The position numbers and the translations under genes were made by a program. Shown here in pieces: positions 35,319-43,785 of a stretch of DNA of 64,000 bases. Source of the stretch: Selenomonas sp. ND2010 (GTDB lineage: Bacteria > Bacillota > Negativicutes > Selenomonadales > Selenomonadaceae); assembly GCF_000702005.1 (NCBI RefSeq), contig NZ_KL370848.1, forward strand, positions 10,901 through 74,900, read 5' to 3'. Position 1 is the first letter of the stretch. Every line of letters starts with the position of its first letter. Below the pieces are notes generated by a model. It made no database searches, was not told the DNA's origin, and worked only from the letters and a program-made list of their open reading frames with translations.

Positions 35319-36068
35319 TCAGTAGTTAACGATCTGGCTGAAGTCCTGAGCCTTCAGGGATGCGCCGCCTACGAGTGCGCCGTCAACGTTCGGCTGTTTC
35401 ATGAGATCTTTGATCGTAGCCGGTTTTACGCTGCCGCCGTACTGGATGCGGATAGCGTCAGCTGCTTCCTGACCGAATTTCTTCGCAACAGCTTCACGGA
35501 TTGCCTTGCAGACTTCCTCAGCCTGCTCGAACGTAGCCGTTTTGCCCGTGCCGATAGCCCAAATCGGCTCGTAAGCGATAACGAGTTTAGCAACCTCAGC
35601 AGCCTCGAAACCTTCGAGAGCAGCGTTGATCTGAGCAACGACATGGTCGATGTACGTGCCAGCTTCGCGAATCTCGAGGGACTCACCGCAGCAGATGATC
35701 GGCGTGATGCCAGCAGCGAAAGCAGCGCGAGCGCGTTTGTTTACGCCCTCGTCCGTCTCACCGAAGTAGTCACGGCGCTCGCTGTGGCCGAGAACGACGT
35801 AATCAACGCCGATTTCGTTAAGCATGCCCGTGGAGATTTCGCCCGTGAAAGCACCATTTGCTTCCCAATGAACGTTCTGCGCACCAACATGGATGTTCGT
35901 GCCTTTGACTGCAGCAGCGACGGAGGACAGAGCCGTAGCCGTCGGGCAGACAACAACATCAACCGTTGCGTCTTTGACCAGCGGAGCCAGAGCCTTAACG
36001 AGCTCAACGCCCTGTGCAATCGTGTTGTTCATTTTCCAGTTACCAGCAATAATCGGAGTTCTAGCCAT
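35319..36068 (-). CDS. tpiA: Triosephosphate isomerase
   Basis: The 249-residue enzyme shows the TIM-barrel signatures GNWKMNNT (catalytic Lys), [13 protein letters not shown] (catalytic His) and [13 protein letters not shown] (catalytic Glu plus flexible loop), ending in IQYGGSVKP and GALVGGASL. It interconverts dihydroxyacetone phosphate and glyceraldehyde 3-phosphate. GGGAGG lies ten bases before the ATG. Confidence 0.97.
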   Translation of the reverse strand: MARTPIIAGNWKMNNTIAQGVELVKALAPLVKDATVDVVVCPTATALSSVAAAVKGTNIHVGAQNVHWEANGAFTGEISTGMLNEIGVDYVVLGHSERRDYFGETDEGVNKRARAAFAAGITPIICCGESLEIREAGTYIDHVVAQINAALEGFEAAEVAKLVIAYEPIWAIGTGKTATFEQAEEVCKAIREAVAKKFGQEAADAIRIQYGGSVKPATIKDLMKQPNVDGALVGGASLKAQDFSQIVNY

Positions 36069-36177
36069 TATATAAAAGCCTCCCTAATTAAATCTTATGT
36101 CTATGAAGCCTGCTTTTCCCAGCAGCCCTATCCACCCTCAGAGAAGAAGGCGTCGTTTCAAGGCAATGCGTTTATCA

Positions 36178-36271
36178 GGCCCCAAGGATGGGGCCCGCGG
36201 CCGTATATTCCCGGATGGAATATCCGGCCGCAGTTTCTTTTGGTACTTTTCTTTGCCCCAAAGAAAAGTAC
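36178..36271. repeat. Composite palindromic element (three tandem hairpins) between pgk and tpiA
   Basis: Three adjacent inverted repeats occupy the pgk-tpiA gap: GGCCCC/GGGGCC (36178-36195), a 15-position stem GCGGCCGtATATTCC/GGAATATcCGGCCGC (36197-36231), and a perfect 13-bp stem GTACTTTTCTTTG/CAAAGAAAAGTAC with loop CCC (36243-36271). The arrangement resembles REP/BIME-type extragenic elements, which tend to recur in a genome and can stabilise mRNA ends. Copy number cannot be judged from one window. Confidence 0.65.
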
Positions 36272-36280
36272 TAGGAATCC

Positions 36281-37474
36281 TTATTTATCAGCGATAGCTG
36301 CAATGCCCGGCATCTCTTTGCCCTCGAGGAACTCGAGCGTAGCGCCGCCACCCGTGGATACATGGGAAATCTTGTCCGTCAGGCCCGTCTTCTTCAGAGC
36401 TGCAACGGAGTCACCGCCACCAACGATGGAGATAGCGCCCTCTTCCGTAGCTTTCGCAACAGCCTGAGCAACAGCCAGCGTACCATTCGCGAAAGCGTCG
36501 AACTCGAATACGCCCATTGGTCCGTTCCAGACAACCGTCTTAGCACCTTTGAGTGCCTCAACATATTTCTCAGACGTCTTCACGCCAGAGTCAAGAGCCT
36601 GCCAGCCCTCAGGAACTTTGTCAACGTCAACCGTCTGCGTGTTAGCATCTGCAGCGAATTTATCAGCGATAACGAGGTCAACCGGCAGAATAACCTCAAC
36701 GCCCTTCTCCTCAGCTTTCTTGAGGAGGTCACGAGCGAGATCGTATTTGTCCGGCTCGCAGAGGGAGTCACCGATTGGCAGGCCTTTTGCTGCATCGAAA
36801 GTATGAGCCATGCCGCCGCCGATGATGATTTTGTCGACTTTCTCGATCATGTTGTTGATAACGCCGATTTTATCCGAAACCTTAGCACCGCCGATGATAG
36901 CGACGAACGGACGCTGCGGAGCTTCAAGCGTCTTGCCGATGTAGTTGATCTCTTTTTCCATCAGGAAGCCAGCGACAACCTCGACGTACTGAGCGATACC
37001 AGCGTTGGATGCATGGCCGCGGTGGGAAACACCGAAAGCATCGTCAACAGCAACATCAGCCAGGGATGCGAGCTGTTTTGCAAATTCCGGATCGTTTTTC
37101 TTCTCTGCTTTGTGATAACGGAGGTTCTCGAGGAGCAGGACTTCGCCAGCCTTCAGATCAGCGGCAGCCTTCTCAGCCTCAGCACCAACGCAGTCCGAAG
37201 CCCATTTTACCTCTTTGCCGAGGAGCTCGGACAGATGAGCAACGAGGTGCTTCGTGGAGAACTGCGGCTCACGAGCCTCGCTCGGACGGCCGATATGGCA
37301 AGCCAGGATTACAGCTGCGCCATTGTCGAGCAGATAGTTGATGGTCGGCAGCGTGCGAACCATACGCGTATCGTTGGTGATGTTCTGGTTCTCATCGAAC
37401 GGGACATTGTAATCAACGCGGACAAATACTTTTTTGCCTTTGACGTCAATATCTTTGATGGTTTTCTTATCCAT
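36281..37474 (-). CDS. pgk: Phosphoglycerate kinase
   Basis: The 397-residue enzyme has the substrate-binding VRVDYNVPFDE and CHIGRPSE segments, GHASNAGIA, and the nucleotide-binding VWNGPMGVFEF and GGGDSVAAL motifs. It makes ATP from 1,3-bisphosphoglycerate. The start at 37474 has GGAGG seven bases upstream; the longer frame to 37528 reads back through the terminator hairpin and is not coding. Confidence 0.97.
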   Translation of the reverse strand: MDKKTIKDIDVKGKKVFVRVDYNVPFDENQNITNDTRMVRTLPTINYLLDNGAAVILACHIGRPSEAREPQFSTKHLVAHLSELLGKEVKWASDCVGAEAEKAAADLKAGEVLLLENLRYHKAEKKNDPEFAKQLASLADVAVDDAFGVSHRGHASNAGIAQYVEVVAGFLMEKEINYIGKTLEAPQRPFVAIIGGAKVSDKIGVINNMIEKVDKIIIGGGMAHTFDAAKGLPIGDSLCEPDKYDLARDLLKKAEEKGVEVILPVDLVIADKFAADANTQTVDVDKVPEGWQALDSGVKTSEKYVEALKGAKTVVWNGPMGVFEFDAFANGTLAVAQAVAKATEEGAISIVGGGDSVAALKKTGLTDKISHVSTGGGATLEFLEGKEMPGIAAIADK

Positions 37475-37504
37475 GTTGAAACCTCCAAAATAATCTTTAC
37501 ATGA

Positions 37505-37547
37505 TAAAAAAATTGAGGTCCGGCCCAAGTTTTAGGCCGGACCTCAA
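37505..37547 (-). terminator. Terminator or attenuator between gap and pgk
   Basis: A perfect 11-bp stem GAGGTCCGGCC/GGCCGGACCTC (37515-37525 with 37535-37545) is followed on the minus strand by AATTTTTTT. It should reduce read-through from gap into pgk. Confidence 0.88.
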
Positions 37548-37582
37548 AAGATCTTCGTTTTGTTCAGTTACGAATCAAACAA

Positions 37583-38593
37583 TTAGCCGAGCTCAGCGAA
37601 GTATTTGATCGTGCGAACCATCTGGCTCGTGTAGCTGTTCTCGTTGTCGTACCAGGAAACAACCTGAACCTGCGTGCCACCCTCAACCGGGTTAACCATC
37701 GTCTGAGTAGCATCGAACAGGGAACCGAAACGCATGCCAACGATATCGCTGGATACGATCTCATCCGTGTTGTAACCGAAGGACTCCGTAGCCTGAGCCT
37801 TCATAGCTTCGTTAACCTGCTCAACGGAAACGCTGCCTTTGACAACTGCGTTGAGGATCGTCGTGGAACCCGTCGGGGTCGGAACGCGCTGTGCAGCACC
37901 GATCAGTTTGCCTTTGAGTTCCGGAATTACGAGGCCGATAGCTTTAGCAGCGCCCGTGGAGTTCGGAACGATGTTGCAAGCTGCTGCACGGCTGCGACGG
38001 AGGTCGCCTTTACGCTGCGGGCCATCGAGAGTCATCTGGTCGCCCGTGTAAGCGTGAATCGTGCACATGATACCGCTCTGGATTGGAGCGAGGTCGTTCA
38101 GTGCTTTAGCCATCGGAGCAAGGCAGTTCGTCGTGCAGGATGCAGCGGAGATAACCTTGTCTTCCTTCGTCAGCGTCGTGTGGTTAACGTTGTATACGAT
38201 CGTCGGGAGGTCGTTACCAGCCGGAGCGGAGATAACAACTTTCTTAGCGCCTGCAGCCAGATGTGCAGAAGCTTTCTCTTTGGAAGTGTAGAAACCAGTG
38301 CACTCGAGAACAACGTCAACATCATGTTTAGCCCAAGGAATGTCTTTTGCATCCTTCTCAGCATAGATCATGATCTCTTTGCCGTTGACTTTGATGCTGT
38401 TTTCGCCAGCTTCAACCGTATCAGCATATTTGTACTTACCCTGCGTGGAATCGTACTTGAGCAGGTGTGCGAGCATTTTCGGGCTCGTGAGGTCGTTGAT
38501 TGCAACAACTTCATAACCCTCAGCGTCGAACATCTGACGGAATGCGAGACGGCCGATACGGCCAAAACCATTGATAGCTACTTTTACTGCCAT
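37583..38593 (-). CDS. gap: Glyceraldehyde-3-phosphate dehydrogenase, type I
   Basis: The 336-residue enzyme shows the NAD-binding INGFGRIGR, the catalytic Cys in [13 protein letters not shown], the HAYTGDQ and [12 protein letters not shown] segments, and [14 protein letters not shown] near the end. It oxidises glyceraldehyde 3-phosphate with NAD. It has its own strong promoter and is followed by a terminator before pgk. No CggR-type regulator is adjacent. Confidence 0.97.
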   Translation of the reverse strand: MAVKVAINGFGRIGRLAFRQMFDAEGYEVVAINDLTSPKMLAHLLKYDSTQGKYKYADTVEAGENSIKVNGKEIMIYAEKDAKDIPWAKHDVDVVLECTGFYTSKEKASAHLAAGAKKVVISAPAGNDLPTIVYNVNHTTLTKEDKVISAASCTTNCLAPMAKALNDLAPIQSGIMCTIHAYTGDQMTLDGPQRKGDLRRSRAAACNIVPNSTGAAKAIGLVIPELKGKLIGAAQRVPTPTGSTTILNAVVKGSVSVEQVNEAMKAQATESFGYNTDEIVSSDIVGMRFGSLFDATQTMVNPVEGGTQVQVVSWYDNENSYTSQMVRTIKYFAELG

Positions 38594-38642
38594 TTGAAAA
38601 ATACCCCCTAAATTCTTTAGAAGTTCAGTTCTTACAGGTCTA

Positions 38643-38672
38643 ATAATACAATAAGCAAAGAGGAAATGTCAA
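38643..38672 (-). promoter_or_regulatory. Strong sigma-A promoter of gap
   Basis: On the minus strand a perfect TTGACA (38667-38672) and TATTAT (38643-38648) are separated by 18 bp, about 50 bp before the gap start codon. Confidence 0.85.
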
Positions 38673-38811
38673 TGTTTTTATCATAAATTTGACCAATTAT
38701 TATATGAATCGGTTTCATTGTTTTCTGACTTTTCTGTATGAATAAGTAACAATACTCTTTCGCTTTCGCAAACGTGCTAAACGCAGATAAACAATAGGAA
38801 CACCTGCCAAA

Positions 38812-38849
38812 AACAGCAAAAAGTGACAAGCAATTATACTTGTCACTTT
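38812..38849 (-). terminator. Terminator of the SCIFF maturase gene
   Basis: A stem AAAGTGACAAG/CTTGTCACTTT with a nine-base loop is followed on the minus strand by a T run. Confidence 0.88.
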
Positions 38850-38877
38850 CATTTGCATATATAAATATCATTTATGA

Positions 38878-40275
38878 TTATTTATCGTTATTATCATCCA
38901 TCTTTTCAAGTGCCAACAAGGCCTGCACATAAATGGCACATTCCAGACGCTTTTTCTGAATTTCACAACCGACTTCATACGGCTTGCGAATATCGCCATG
39001 GAAGAGATCGGCATTGGCATGGCAGCCACCGGAGCAGAAGAAGCGCGACCAGCAGTCGCCACACTTTTCTTTGTTGAGTACGTGGCTTTCACGGAAATAC
39101 TGGCTCGTTTCCTTATCCGTAATTCCCGTATCTACCGTACCGATTTTGTATTTCTCACGACCAACAAACTGATGGCACGGATAGAGGTCGCCATTTTCAG
39201 CGACTGCCACATATTCATGACCAGCACCGCAGCCCGAAAGGCGCTTGGCCACACACGGACCATTGGAAAGATCCATATTGAAATGGAAGAAGAAGAATCC
39301 CTTGCCCTCGCGATGACGCTTCATATAAGCTTCCGTCAAGCGATCGTACTCTTCGCGGATGCGCGGCAAATCCTCTTCAGTAAAGCCAAGCGGATTATCC
39401 TTCAGGACTACCGGCTCCATGGACAGGATGTCAAAGCCCTCATCATTCATCGACAGGACATCCTTCGTGAAATCCATATTATTCTTGGTATAGGTACCAC
39501 GCAGGTAAGTATAAACGCCACGGTAATCATAGTCCCCGCCCTTGCGGCTGGCCAGGCACTTCTTGAAGTTGGCAATTGCGCGGTCATAGCTGCCCTGGCC
39601 GCCAGCCAACGGACGCATGGCGTCGTGAACTTCCTTGCGGCCATCAAGCGAGAGCACGAGCGCAAAGTCATTGTCGTTGAGCCATTTGATGTTCTCGTCA
39701 TTCAGCAGGATGCCGTTTGTCGTCATCGTAAGCTTGAACTTCTTGCCCGTTTCTTTTTCGCGCTGACGTGCGTACTCTGTCACAGCCTTGACCGTCTTCA
39801 TATTCATGAGCGGTTCACCACCGAAGAAATCCATCTCGAGGTGCTTGCGCGGGCCGCTGGCCTTGATGAGATAATCGACCGCTTTCTTGCCGACTTCCGG
39901 CGTCATGATCGCACGTTCCTGACCGTAGCTGCCGCCGTCACCAAAGCAATATTTGCAGCGCAGGTTGCAATCCTGAGCAATCATCAAGCAAATGGATTTT
40001 ACCAGCCCCGTCTGTTTAAACGTCGGAGGAACGTTGATATCCGGTGCGAAAAGTTCGCCGGCCGCCATTAGTTCATGAAGTTCTTCCAACGCTTCCTTGA
40101 GATCCTTTAAGGGATACTTCCCCTCCAGCGCCTGAAGTACCGCATCATCGTTCGTTCCGTCAAACGTATCCATCATCTCATAAATCATCTTGTCGATGAC
40201 ATGAACAGCACCACTGTTGATATCCAACAGGATATAGGTACCATTCTGCTCAAATTTATGGATTCTTGCTTTCAT
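38878..40275 (-). CDS. scfB: SCIFF thioether-peptide radical-SAM maturase
   Basis: The 465-residue enzyme has an N-terminal RiPP-recognition (PqqD-like) region (about 1-80), a radical-SAM cluster motif Cys103-x3-Cys107-x2-Cys110 (DCNLRCKYCFGD), FFGGEPLMN, and a C-terminal SPASM domain (GCGAGHEYVAV, YPCHQF, CGDCWSRFFCSGGCHANA, VGCEIQKK) binding further iron-sulfur clusters. It installs thioether crosslinks in the SCIFF precursor encoded just upstream. AAGGAG lies twelve bases before the ATG. A terminator-like hairpin lies between the two genes, fitting a higher level of peptide than of enzyme. Confidence 0.95.
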   Translation of the reverse strand: MKARIHKFEQNGTYILLDINSGAVHVIDKMIYEMMDTFDGTNDDAVLQALEGKYPLKDLKEALEELHELMAAGELFAPDINVPPTFKQTGLVKSICLMIAQDCNLRCKYCFGDGGSYGQERAIMTPEVGKKAVDYLIKASGPRKHLEMDFFGGEPLMNMKTVKAVTEYARQREKETGKKFKLTMTTNGILLNDENIKWLNDNDFALVLSLDGRKEVHDAMRPLAGGQGSYDRAIANFKKCLASRKGGDYDYRGVYTYLRGTYTKNNMDFTKDVLSMNDEGFDILSMEPVVLKDNPLGFTEEDLPRIREEYDRLTEAYMKRHREGKGFFFFHFNMDLSNGPCVAKRLSGCGAGHEYVAVAENGDLYPCHQFVGREKYKIGTVDTGITDKETSQYFRESHVLNKEKCGDCWSRFFCSGGCHANADLFHGDIRKPYEVGCEIQKKRLECAIYVQALLALEKMDDNNDK

Positions 40276-40331
40276 TTGTCTCTTGTTCTCCTTAATTATT
40301 TGTTGCTATATAAAAACAGAAATCATTCATA

Positions 40332-40363
40332 AATAAAAAGCCTTCCCCAAAAAGGGAAGGCTT
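40332..40363 (-). terminator. Intergenic hairpin/terminator between SCIFF peptide and maturase genes
   Basis: A 10-bp perfect stem AAGCCTTCCC/GGGAAGGCTT is followed on the minus strand by TTTATTTATG. Confidence 0.8.
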
Positions 40364-40374
40364 CAATGCGATAC

Positions 40375-40512
40375 TTATTTCTCGCAAACCTGGTTGCCGA
40401 CCGTGCAGGAAGTCTTGCATGCGGACTGGCAGGAAGCCTGGCACTCGCCGCAGCCGCCCGTCTTGAGCGTAGCCTGCATCGATGGCTTGTTGACCGTCTT
40501 GATGTGTTTCAT
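40375..40512 (-). CDS. scfA: SCIFF ranthipeptide precursor (six Cys in forty-five residues)
   Basis: This 45-residue peptide reads MKHIKTVNKPSMQATLKTGG, then CGECQASCQSACKTSCTVG, then NQVCEK. It has exactly six cysteines within 45 residues and the family-typical N-terminus and CGECQxSCQSACKTSCTVGNQ core. A second ATG immediately upstream (40515) would add one Met; GGAGG lies seven bases before 40512. The maturase at 38878-40275 converts Cys side chains to thioether bonds with the alpha, beta or gamma carbon of partner residues. SCIFF peptides are near universal in Clostridia; a signalling or quorum role has been proposed but is not settled. Confidence 0.96.
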   Translation of the reverse strand: MKHIKTVNKPSMQATLKTGGCGECQASCQSACKTSCTVGNQVCEK

Positions 40513-40547
40513 CATTAGCCCTCCTATCAAAAATAGAATCTCAGTCT

Positions 40548-40576
40548 ATTATATCGCCTTTTCCGCAGCAGTACAA
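40548..40576 (-). promoter_or_regulatory. Strong promoter of the SCIFF gene
   Basis: On the minus strand TTGTAC (40571-40576) and TATAAT (40548-40553) are 17 bp apart, 35 bp before the start codon. Confidence 0.8.
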
Positions 40577-40580
40577 GGAA

Positions 40581-41354
40581 TTATTTCTGACAACTTTCCC
40601 GCAAACGGCCACAGAACGTGACCACCGAAAGCTCTAACGCATCGGCAAAGTCCAACGCCAAATCAAAATGCGCACCAATCGCATCAGCCGTATGTGCATC
40701 CGACCCCAAAGTGATTTCCCGTCCCCCTAGTTCCCGGTACCGCCGATAAATCGGGACGAGTTCTTTAAGCGCACGGGCACTGCCGAGCCGGCGGGTATTC
40801 AGCTCCAGCACCGTATCGGTTTCCACCACTGCCCGCAGGACATCATCGACATCCTCCGTGAAATTCCCATACTCCAGCTCGGGATTATCATAAGGGGCAT
40901 AACGGGCAATATAATCAATATGCGCCAGGACATCAATAAACGTATGACGACGTACATTATCCGCCATAGCCGCAAAATATCTATGATAAAAATCCTCTTT
41001 GGACAAATCGCCATAGCTTTCCTTATAATAGATATCTTTGCCATCCACCATGTGAATTGCCCCAACGACAAAATCAAAGGGCAGCCATTCCGTAAATTCA
41101 CGGCTGCGGTCACAGGTCGACGCCTGCATCCCCACTTCCACGCCCAAACGAAGCTTGTTGCCACGAAACCGTTCGTAAGCGTTCCAATAATCGTCGGGAT
41201 TGAAGGTAAAATCTATCTCTCCAGGATAATCAAGGTCCAGATGCTCCGTGAACACCAGCCCTAGTCCCAATCGCTCTGCCGCCGCCAGTGCATCGGCAGC
41301 CTTCATTTCCGAATCTCCCGAGAATTCGGTATGGCTATGACTGTCAAAAATCAT
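40581..41354 (-). CDS. PHP-domain phosphatase, histidinol-phosphatase-like
   Basis: The 257-residue protein has the ordered PHP metal segments: FDSHSHTEFSGD, FTEHLDLDYP, GVEVGMQAS, VVGAIHMVDG, VLAHIDYIARY, VLELNTRRLG and LGSDAHTADAIG. It is a relative of the gene at 11074-11922 but clearly diverged. No histidine genes are near. It follows the TSCPD gene by two bases (TAA-CA-ATG), so the two are coupled, which suggests a shared but unknown role. Confidence 0.86.
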   Translation of the reverse strand: MIFDSHSHTEFSGDSEMKAADALAAAERLGLGLVFTEHLDLDYPGEIDFTFNPDDYWNAYERFRGNKLRLGVEVGMQASTCDRSREFTEWLPFDFVVGAIHMVDGKDIYYKESYGDLSKEDFYHRYFAAMADNVRRHTFIDVLAHIDYIARYAPYDNPELEYGNFTEDVDDVLRAVVETDTVLELNTRRLGSARALKELVPIYRRYRELGGREITLGSDAHTADAIGAHFDLALDFADALELSVVTFCGRLRESCQK

Positions 41355-41356
41355 TG

Positions 41357-41623
41357 TTAGCCTTCTTTCTGCTCGGCTTTATAAGCCTCCTGCAGTGCAA
41401 TCGCCAGCTGATCCGGGCACGAGGTCGACTTGCCGTTGCACGTATTCCCCGTAAAGCGCTCAATGACGAAATCCATATCCATCCCCTCTACGAGTTTGGA
41501 AATCCCCTTGAGATTGCCATTGCAGCCTCCCTCAAACGCCACCTTTTTGATGACCTTACCCTCAAGTTCCACCGTAATCTTTCTCGCACAAGTGCCATTG
41601 GTCTTATATTCGTAAATGCTCAT
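41357..41623 (-). CDS. Small TSCPD-domain protein
   Basis: The 88-residue protein matches the small stand-alone TSCPD family: YEYKTNGTCARKITVEL, FEGGCNGNLKGISKLVEG, GNTCNGKSTSCPDQLA. The domain is also found at the C-terminus of some class II ribonucleotide reductases, where its cysteines are thought to bind metal. Its role as a free protein is unknown. It is coupled to the PHP phosphatase gene. Confidence 0.88.
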   Translation of the reverse strand: MSIYEYKTNGTCARKITVELEGKVIKKVAFEGGCNGNLKGISKLVEGMDMDFVIERFTGNTCNGKSTSCPDQLAIALQEAYKAEQKEG

Positions 41624-41735
41624 TGCTTTCGCTCGCTTTCCTTATACTTCTTGATTCTTTATCCTATCTTACTGAATTTTCCTCAGATTAGCAATTACTT
41701 ACTCCTTATTTTTTTTATAAATTACGGATATTTCA

Positions 41736-41765
41736 TTGGTAAATATGTCCCATATCGGCTATAAT
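41736..41765 (+). promoter_or_regulatory. Candidate promoter of the diguanylate cyclase gene
   Basis: TTGGTA (41736-41741) and TATAAT (41760-41765) are separated by 18 bp. Confidence 0.55.
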
Positions 41766-41802
41766 TACAAATAGATTATTAACTCATTAGAAGAGGTTCA
41801 TT

Positions 41803-43686
41803 ATGAGCACAACCAAATGCCAGATACCCACAGCCTTCGGAGAAGAAGTATTCTCGGCACTAGAAAATTTCGACCGCCGAATTTACTTTCGTTGGGACTT
41901 ACGAACTGATAAGCTGGAATTAAAGCAACCGGTTGCCAATCACTCTTACGACATTGGAACCGGTCTCTTAGATGCCTCTACTAAGCTTTGGCACTCCGGC
42001 CTTATCCACCCCGATGACCTTCACATTTTCCGCTATTTCCTACATAAAATATACCACAGCAGTTCGCGCTATTTGGGCCGCACCTGCAACCAGGCCTGCA
42101 AAATCCGGATTCGCAGTCATAAGAAAACAGACTACCTCTGGTCCGAAATCCATATCATTACCTATTTCGATGACCATCAGCCGGTGATTGCCTTCGGCAA
42201 CCTCCGCAATATCCAGGCGCAAAAACTCTGGCAGCAGCGCATCGAGCAGGAAGCCTCCTTTGATAAACTCACAGGCCTGCTCAATAAAGAGACCTCCCGC
42301 CATCGCATTTCTGAGTATCTAGACTCCCTCGCCAACGAAGCTGAGCAGGCTGGTCTACTGCTAATCGATGCCGATGGCTTTAAGGGCATCAACGACAGCT
42401 TTGGTCATCTATTCGGCGATGCGGTACTTGCCGACATGGGCAGTGCCATCAGTCACAATTTCCGGCAATCGGACATAAAAGGACGTATCGGCGGGGACGA
42501 ATTCGTCGTGCTTTTCCGCAACCTGAACGATCTGCAAATTCTCCGCAACCGCTGCAAAATGCTCATCCAGAAATTACAGCGCCAATACCAAAACGGAACA
42601 CAAACCCTGCCCTTTTCCATCAGTGTCGGTGTCTCGCTTTATCCGGAACACGGCACCGACTACGCGGAATTGTTCAAGCATGCTGACCGGGCACTCTACG
42701 AAGCCAAAAGCAAAGGCAAAAATCAGTACGTCATCTATCACAACAGCCTTTTCAATCAGGCTGCCACAGCCCAATCCCGCATACCCAATGATTTTGCCGA
42801 CCTTCAGCAAAAAGCCTTCAAAGACAATATGATTGAATTCATCTTCAAGCTGCTCTACGAAACGAACAGCCCGGATGCAACAATTTCCTTGTCTCTTTCC
42901 ATGTTCGGCAAACGCTTCAATCTCGATCGAGTCGCTCTTGATCTATTCGATCCGAATGTCAACCAATACACCACGGCCTATGAATGGCTTGGTCCCAATG
43001 GTGTTTCCCTAAAGTCCGCGGAACATAACACGGTCCGCTTCTCACAAATTGCTAAGCGCAACGATTTGATTCTCAATCGTTACAAGGCAACCTCCTACGG
43101 CGTCATGTCCATCTGTGAGGATACCACCAAAGCCGATAGCAGCTATCAGTCCGCATTATCCGCCCTTCATCTCGGCGCTTTTGCTCACTGCATGATAACG
43201 CATGGCTCCGACACCTTGGGCTGCATCGGTTTCGAAAGCCGTCTGCCTCGTTCCTTCGATGACGAATGTATCCATGCGTTGAGCATCTTTGCCGTCATCC
43301 TCGGCAACATTCTTTTGACCTCTTATTCTGATGATAAACTGCGTCAGCAAAACAGCCATCTCCGCGATCTGCTGGATCACATGCAGGAAATGGTCTATGT
43401 CGTGGATAAGATAACCCTGATGCCGCTATACTTCAATCAGGCAATACGGCAAACGCTATCGGAAACCTCTGCCGGACATCCCTGCTACGAACTATTCCAC
43501 CAGCGCATGACCCCTTGTCCAGATTGTCCCGTACAGAAGCTTTCCGGCGAGGGCAGTGAATACATCGCCTGCGAGCTTAGCAACTGGGACAAGGAACGCC
43601 CCACTACCACCCGAGCTTGCAATCTTCATTGGAACCAAAACGAAAACGAGCCACCACTAGCGCTAGTTATTCAGGAACCCTTCTGA
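41803..43686 (+). CDS. Diguanylate cyclase: PAS - GGDEF - GAF-like - PAS
   Basis: The 627-residue protein has a PAS-type domain (about 20-140, YFRWDLRTDKLEL ... VIAFGNLRNIQ), a GGDEF domain (about 150-310) with an intact active site GGDEF (230-234) and an intact product-inhibition I-site Arg221-x-x-Asp224 five residues before it, a GAF-like region (about 335-510), and a C-terminal PAS-like region containing PCYELFHQRMTPCPDCPVQ (about 560-580), a cysteine arrangement seen in PAS domains of anaerobes. No membrane helix is seen. It should make c-di-GMP, with activity tuned by several sensors. No EAL domain is present. Confidence 0.92.
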   Translation: MSTTKCQIPTAFGEEVFSALENFDRRIYFRWDLRTDKLELKQPVANHSYDIGTGLLDASTKLWHSGLIHPDDLHIFRYFLHKIYHSSSRYLGRTCNQACKIRIRSHKKTDYLWSEIHIITYFDDHQPVIAFGNLRNIQAQKLWQQRIEQEASFDKLTGLLNKETSRHRISEYLDSLANEAEQAGLLLIDADGFKGINDSFGHLFGDAVLADMGSAISHNFRQSDIKGRIGGDEFVVLFRNLNDLQILRNRCKMLIQKLQRQYQNGTQTLPFSISVGVSLYPEHGTDYAELFKHADRALYEAKSKGKNQYVIYHNSLFNQAATAQSRIPNDFADLQQKAFKDNMIEFIFKLLYETNSPDATISLSLSMFGKRFNLDRVALDLFDPNVNQYTTAYEWLGPNGVSLKSAEHNTVRFSQIAKRNDLILNRYKATSYGVMSICEDTTKADSSYQSALSALHLGAFAHCMITHGSDTLGCIGFESRLPRSFDDECIHALSIFAVILGNILLTSYSDDKLRQQNSHLRDLLDHMQEMVYVVDKITLMPLYFNQAIRQTLSETSAGHPCYELFHQRMTPCPDCPVQKLSGEGSEYIACELSNWDKERPTTTRACNLHWNQNENEPPLALVIQEPF

Positions 43687-43689
43687 ATA

Positions 43690-43720
43690 AGCAGTCCGCC
43701 AAAATCCGCGGACTGCTTTT
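43690..43720 (+). terminator. Terminator of the diguanylate cyclase gene
   Basis: A nine-pair stem GCAGTCCGC/GCGGACTGC (43691-43699 with 43708-43716) is followed by TTTTTTTG. Confidence 0.92.
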
Positions 43721-43785
43721 TTTGTTGCATAGTGCTATACTTATCCTTATGGCATAGCGAATTCAATAAAAGTGAGGCTTCCTTT

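Noticed and set aside
37475-37528. Longer start for pgk
   Set aside because: It reads through the gap terminator; GGAGG is correctly spaced for 37474 and family alignment starts there.
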